DNA of 64,000 bases from contig SIJG01000091.1 of the NCBI GenBank assembly GCA_023374025.1, positions 477,969 to 541,968 on the forward strand, read 5' to 3'. The position numbers and the translations under genes were made by a program. The stretch comes from Heterodera schachtii (taxonomy: Eukaryota > Nematoda > Chromadorea > Rhabditida > Heteroderidae). The first letter of the stretch is position 1, and each line of letters opens with the position of its first letter. Positions 59,185 through 64,000 of this stretch are shown here, piece after piece. The notes beneath the pieces are model-generated. The model searched no databases. It had not been told where the DNA came from and saw only the letters and a program-made list of their open reading frames with translations.

Positions 59185-60800
59185 CGATTAAATACATAAG
59201 AAAATTGTAGACTAAATTTTATGTTGTCTTCATATTACTTAACATTGGGAATTTTTCATTTGAATAATGGCCAAATTTCCCACACTCAATAAAATAGACA
59301 GAAAATTTTAATTACACTCGCAATAATTTTAAAATATGGCGAGAAATTTGTTTTTATAACACAAAAGTGGTGTTGCAAAATGTCATTTTGGTTACCATTG
59401 GAAACTCTTTCTGAGTATTTTATGGGAAAATTTTTTGAAGAAGTGACAGTTTAGACAATTAATTCAACCAGGAAACGGTCAGAAATTATTTTATTATTTT
59501 ATTCGTTAAATAGTATCATTTACAATTTTAAAACAAAAATATAAAAATAACAAGTTATTAAAGGACTTAAATAAAGACACATCTTCGAAATTAGTGCGAT
59601 CTATGAATTGTACATTTAGAATCAGAAGAGAAAGAACAATGTTATGTGAAGCGGAATGTGCGATAAAGCGGGATAATGAGAATTTAAATTTTCAAACCAT
59701 TTTTAGGCGGCAAGTTTTCTTGACAATTTTATAAAAAATTTCTTCGTAAGACAATTCTTTAAAAAAAATTAACAAGTTTTGTAGTATAACTCTTTTCATA
59801 GTTGACCAAATTGAAATTTTGATATCATCTAATAGCCCTAAGTGTTCTATATTTGTTCAACAAAATTTCGAACAATTTATTTTAATTTCTAAAAAGGTGC
59901 GACCAAAGAGGTTTGGTTTCATACGCTTATTACCTTTAAAGAAATTAAAAAAAAAATCTGTTTTAGTTATCTAATTTCAAACTTAGAAACCCCCCAAATT
60001 TTACAAGGAAATGCGTCATCATATATATTAAAATTAAGAAAAATATTTATATATGCAATAAATTAAAATTTCATTAAAAAAACGAGAAAAATTAATCAAT
60101 TTTTTGTACATTTATAATCATTAGAAAAAGATTTTTTAAAATTTTCTTCAAATCACATTATAACAACTTTTGTTTGAGAACTCCTAATAAATAAAACTGA
60201 GAGTCCAAAATTGAAATGGTGTAAAAACCATGGACTTCAATCAACTGGGCTCCAGCCCGATTTTTGGATTATAACTCTTTTCATAGTTGCCAAATTGAAT
60301 TTTTGATATTAGCGAATAGTCCCGCCCTAAGTGTTCTCTTATATTTGTTCAACAAAATTTCGAAAAATTTATTTAATACAAAAAAGGTACGACCTAAAAG
60401 GTTTGAAAAGCCAGTTTTTTTTTAAAGTTTTTTTTTGGTCATAACCTTTTTTTAACTTAAGGCATGGATTCAATTCTCACCAGTGGCCTTTAAGGTTCGA
60501 TAACTGTCAAAAGCATATTGAGTTAAACTTCAAAAGTGTTTATAATTCAAACACAGATAAAATATAAATTAGATTTGTTTTTATACGTTTATTATTTTCA
60601 AAGAAATTTAAAAAAAAATTTTTATTTTAGTTATCTCATTTCAAACTTAAGAAACCCCCCAAATTTTATAGCAGGAAATGCGTCATCTTATATATTAAAA
60701 TAAATTTTCATAAACAAAAAAAACGAGAAAAATAAAATTATTTTGACATAAGCATTTCACGAGAATTTATAATGTTCAGTGGTTTTGTCACATTGTAAAC
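59185..60800. repeat. Intergenic; directly duplicated dispersed repeat
   Basis: 59770-60060 and 60255-60700 are diverged direct copies. Both start with ATAACTCTTTTCATAGTTG and the core CCCTAAGTGTTCT, and both end with ACCCCCCAAATTTTA...GGAAATGCGTCATC. No gene. Confidence 0.6.
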
Positions 60801-60879
60801 AACATTGTAAACAGGAAATAAGATATAAGATTAGGTAATATTTCATTTTTCATTCATTTTATATATATGTTATATAGGT

Positions 60880-62350
60880 AAGGGGTTTCATCCCTAAAAC
60901 CATTATCTCCCGGCCGAAGGCCGGGAGCGCCCTGAAATTGGTGGAAGGGTCTTACAACTTTTTGAGGAGTATCCGGGAAAACTATAGGAAAAAAATCAGC
61001 GAGGACGACTGAGTCCCGAGAAGCGATTTGTCACTTTTTCGCTCATTTTAGGGCCCATAACTTTTTTCCTAAAACCCGAATCAAAAAGTTTCCGCTGGTA
61101 GGGACCTAAGTTGAAGTGTTGACTAAAATTCAAAAAAAATTCCAGGCCTCTACCTTTAATAGGGAAGGCTGTAGGTGCGTAGACTTTTTCAGTACCAACT
61201 TTGTCCAGTTCAGTCCCGGGTGAATAACTCATTAGGGTTTGATCTGAGCGGGGGGTCGCCAGCGGGACTATTGTAGAGCTTGAAAAGCTCGATTTTTCCC
61301 GATTTTAAATTTTCGAAAATTTTCAAAATTTTTCGAGCTAGGCCTAAAAAACTGTTTTCGGGTTTTTGAATTTTAGGATTTTTTGCCGATTTTTCCCGGG
61401 AAAACGGAGACCACTTCCAAAACATAGTTTTTCGAGCTCTATCGACTGGTATTTTTTTCGGAAAAATTTCGATTTTTTCCCGGAAATAGAAAAATTTTTT
61501 GGCCTAAGCGGGACATTTGAGTCCCGTGCCCATAACTCGTCAGGGGTAGGTTTTAGCCAAAAAATGCCTTAGACCAAAATTGTAGAGCTTTTAAAGCTCT
61601 ATCGAATGGTGTGCCATATGTTGGAAAAATTTCAAAAATTTTTGAGCTAGGCCCCCTAGAAATTTTCGAAATTTTTTTTTGGGGCCAAAATGGGGGTGAA
61701 AAACATTTTTCTGGGGTTTTTTGAGATGCTGATTACGAATATGACCTTTGTTTTTCGTTTCATAATTTTTAGAATTTTTTAAAAATTCGAAATATTTTTC
61801 AATTTTTTGGCCCTCAGGAATTTTGGGTTAAAGTTTGAAATTCATAACTCGGTGAAGGATTTATCAATTTAAGTGAATTAAAGCTTTAAAAATAGAGTAA
61901 AATCAGGAGAATTTTATGCTTTTTATTTGGAATTTCTATCTTCTAAAGAAAAAAAGTTATTCCAGAATTTCTGGAAATTTTCGAATTTTCAGAAAAAAAT
62001 TCATAACTCGGTTCTGAAAAGTCATTTGTGAAAATTAAAATACTAATAAAATCCGCAATTTTTTTCTCTATTAGATAAATTTTATTTTATCTTTTTATCA
62101 CTTTTTTAAAAAAAGATACAAAAATAAAAGTGCTTTTTGGATTCGGGACTAAAGGGGGGTGGGTGACCAGGATTTTGAGTGAAAAAATTTTTTCATCAAA
62201 ATCTTCAAAAAACATGTCTATAGGGCCAATTTAGGTCGCTGATCACGAATATGCAATCAGTTTTTACTTTAGACATCGTTACTACCTCAGAATCCCTGTG
62301 TGATTGGGGATTCTGAGGCTGAGGGGGGGGGGGCAGGTTCGAACCCGGAC
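60880..62350. repeat. Degenerate repeat region with a tRNA-like B box
   Basis: Contains repeated short hairpins of the type AGAGCTTTTAAAGCTCTATC (about 61585), AGAGCTTGAAAAGCTCGAT (61275) and CATAACTC runs. A perfect hairpin CTCAGAATCCC...GGGATTCTGAG is at 62286-62315, followed by AGGTTCGAACCCGG (62335), a Pol III B-box match. Similar pieces occur at 1490-1570. No supported gene. Confidence 0.4.
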
Positions 62351-62739
62351 GGTGTACATTAATTTTCTATGCATTTTTTGGGTTCTTTTTCAATGCTTTT
62401 AATTAATTTAATTATTTTTTATTTTATTAATTAATAATTAATATTAAAAAATTTTTTAAATTTAATTTAATTTTTTGATTAATTATTTTTTAAATTAATT
62501 GATTTTTTTAATTAAAGAATTTATTTGTTTTTTTTATTATAATTTGTCAAAAATGAATTTCAATTTAAATAAAAATCAATCATTGTACATTGCAAAGTTA
62601 CTTTTTAATTAATAAAAGAAGAAATTATTTTATAATTTTTAAAAATTATTAACATATTCAATTTTAATTATATTTTTTTATAAAACCATTTCCTTATTTA
62701 TTTAATTTTGAAATCATGATTTACCATTTTAATCATTGT

Positions 62740-63422
62740 TGTACCATTCCAAAATTTGTGTACCTCCTAATAACTGTTGTACCTATTACCGTGGTTGTAC
62801 CTCTTTTCCCGTGGTTGTACCTCGACTAATCTCTGTGATACCTCTTCTAATCACAGTTGTACCTCTTACCGTGGTTGTACCTCTTCTAATCACCATTGTA
62901 CCTCTTCTAATCACAGTTGTACCTCTTCTAATCACAGTCGTACCTCTTCTAATCACAGTTGTACCTCTTCTAATCACAGTTGTACCTCTTCTAATCACCA
63001 TTGTACCTCTTCTAATCACAGTTGTACCTCTTACCGTGGTTGTACCTCTTCTAATCACCATTGTACCTCTTCTAATCACCATTGTACCTCTTCTAATCAC
63101 AGTTATACCTCTTCTAATCACAGTCGTACCTCTTCTAATCACAGTTGTACCTCTTCTAATCACAGTTGTACCTCTTCTAATCACAGTTGTACCTCTTCTA
63201 ATCACATTTGTACCTCTTCTAATCACAGTTGTACTTCTTCTAACCATTGTTGTACCTCTTCTGATCACTTTTGTACCTCTTCTAATCACCATTGAACCTC
63301 TTCTAATCACAGTTGTACCTCTTCTACTCACCATTGTACCTCTTCTAATCACAGTTGTACCTCTTCTAATCACAGTTGTACCTCTTCTACTCACCATTGT
63401 ACCTCTTCTAATCACAGTTGAA
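62740..63422. repeat. Minisatellite, 21-bp unit, about 32 copies
   Basis: The unit is TTGTACCTCTTCTAATCA plus CAG or CCA. Variants use TACCGTGGT in place of the second half. Because 21 is a multiple of three, open frames of 238 and 172 aa (plus) and 209 aa (minus) appear; they are artefacts. Confidence 0.92.
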
Positions 63423-63423
63423 T

Positions 63424-63700
63424 TTAATAACGGGCGCGGAGCGCCCGTCTGATCTCAACAAAATTAAAAAACGGGCGCGAAGCGCCCGTTCAAGGCCGCG
63501 AAGCGGCCTAAAAATCACGAAATTTAAAAAACGGCCGCGAAGCGGCCGAAAAGCACAACAGAAATTTGAAACGGGCGCAAAGCGCCCGTTCGAGGCCGCG
63601 AAGCGGCCTAAAAATCGCTGTTAATTTTTTTAAAATTCAAAATCTCTTCACTTAAATCGCTTTAAAGCCTAGGTAGCGAAGCTCAAGAAGCGCGAAGCGC
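63424..63700. repeat. Cluster of GC-rich hairpins built on GCGAAGC
   Basis: Seven near-perfect palindromes occur in 270 bp: for example GGGCGCGAAGCGCCC, GGCCGCGAAGCGGCC (three times) and AGCGCGAAGCGCT. Two are slightly altered (GGGCGCGGAGCGCCC, GGGCGCAAAGCGCCC). Both the GGGCGC and GGCCGC stems keep a GAA loop, which points to selection or to a common copying process. It follows the minisatellite directly. Confidence 0.85.
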
Positions 63701-63771
63701 TTTATCCCAGGCCCAGATCCGACGGTTCACACACCCGCTAGTTATAATTTATTATATTATTTATTTTAAAA

Positions 63772-64000
63772 ATGAATTCAAAAAATATTTTTGCTGCTTC
63801 TTTGCTATTTTTAATCTCTTTTTTAATTGAATCAATGCCATTGCCGAAAAATGAGAATAATAATGCCAAAGACGCTATATCAGAAATTAAAGGTTTGATG
63901 AAACTTAAATTAAAATAAAATATTGTATTAATTTTTTGTCCGAATTCGAAACAACAAAAGAACATGAAAGACCCCGAGAGGTTTTTATAGTGCTGTTCGA
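63772..64000 (+). CDS. Start of a secreted-protein gene, cut by the window edge
   Basis: Exon 1 (63772-63892) encodes a signal peptide, MNSKNIFAASLLFLISFLIE, then SMPLPKNENNNAKDAISEIK; the donor is G|GTTTGA in phase 1. An acceptor ACAAAAG at 63954-63960 leads to exon 2 with EHERPREVFIVLF open to the end of the window. The phases agree. The family cannot be told from this fragment. Confidence 0.5.

Noticed and set aside
62740..63422. CRISPR-like array
   Set aside because: Repeats are contiguous with no unique spacers, and the organism is eukaryotic. The arrays at 25.9, 52.7 and 4.4 kb fail for the same reason.
62736..63452. Open frames of 238 and 172 aa on plus and 209 aa on minus
   Set aside because: They are translations of a 21-bp tandem repeat, open on both strands because the period is a multiple of three.
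63700..63745. Helitron 3' end (hairpin followed by CTAG)
   Set aside because: The hairpin is about 50 bp from the CTAG, farther than usual, and no matching 5' TC end or helicase was seen.

Overview
This is an AT-rich eukaryotic window, almost certainly from a nematode and probably a plant-parasitic one. The evidence is a cluster of nematode-specific Sre-type chemoreceptors with five exons each, a probable SXP/RAL-2 (DUF148) secreted protein, short phase-conserved introns, and two introns with GC donors. The species cannot be fixed from the sequence. Most single-exon open frames are short because genes are split by introns; the models here were assembled by hand from splice sites, codon phase and comparison between paralogues.

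Layout. 0-9 kb: a 39-residue secreted peptide (minus), a LINE 3' relic, two hAT-like non-autonomous elements (one carrying a nested foldback element) and the SXP/RAL-2-like gene (minus). 10-15 kb: repeats, an hAT-like MITE, then intact Sre gene A (plus). 16-19.5 kb: an ankyrin-repeat gene (minus) with a 746-bp near-perfect hairpin element in its last intron. 20-22 kb: a tRNA-derived SINE and the 3' end of a Ty3/gypsy element. 22-23 kb: Sre pseudogene B, whose flank is the empty site of the MITE next to gene A. 25-28 kb: a small signal-peptide/TM-tail gene with a foldback element in its intron, plus an orphan exon. 29-48 kb: Sre copies C (truncated), D (one frameshift), E, F and G; F and G lie on a near-identical 4.2-kb tandem duplication. 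50-56 kb: a Mutator-like transposase remnant, a degraded second chemoreceptor, a large foldback, and a RING-H2 gene with extra copies of its last exon. 56.8-59 kb: divergent intact Sre gene H. 59-64 kb: repeats, a 21-bp minisatellite, a cluster of GCGAAGC mini-hairpins, and the start of another secreted-protein gene.

The main theme is birth and death of a chemoreceptor cluster amid DNA transposons. Five Sre copies look intact (A, E, F, G, H) and three are broken (B, C, D). An unidentified gene remnant travels with some of them. The most unusual structural feature is a set of foldback-like elements whose arms are short-period tandem arrays, each array with its own unrelated unit. Several apparent gene lesions are single-base changes in homopolymer runs, so assembly error must be excluded before calling those copies dead.
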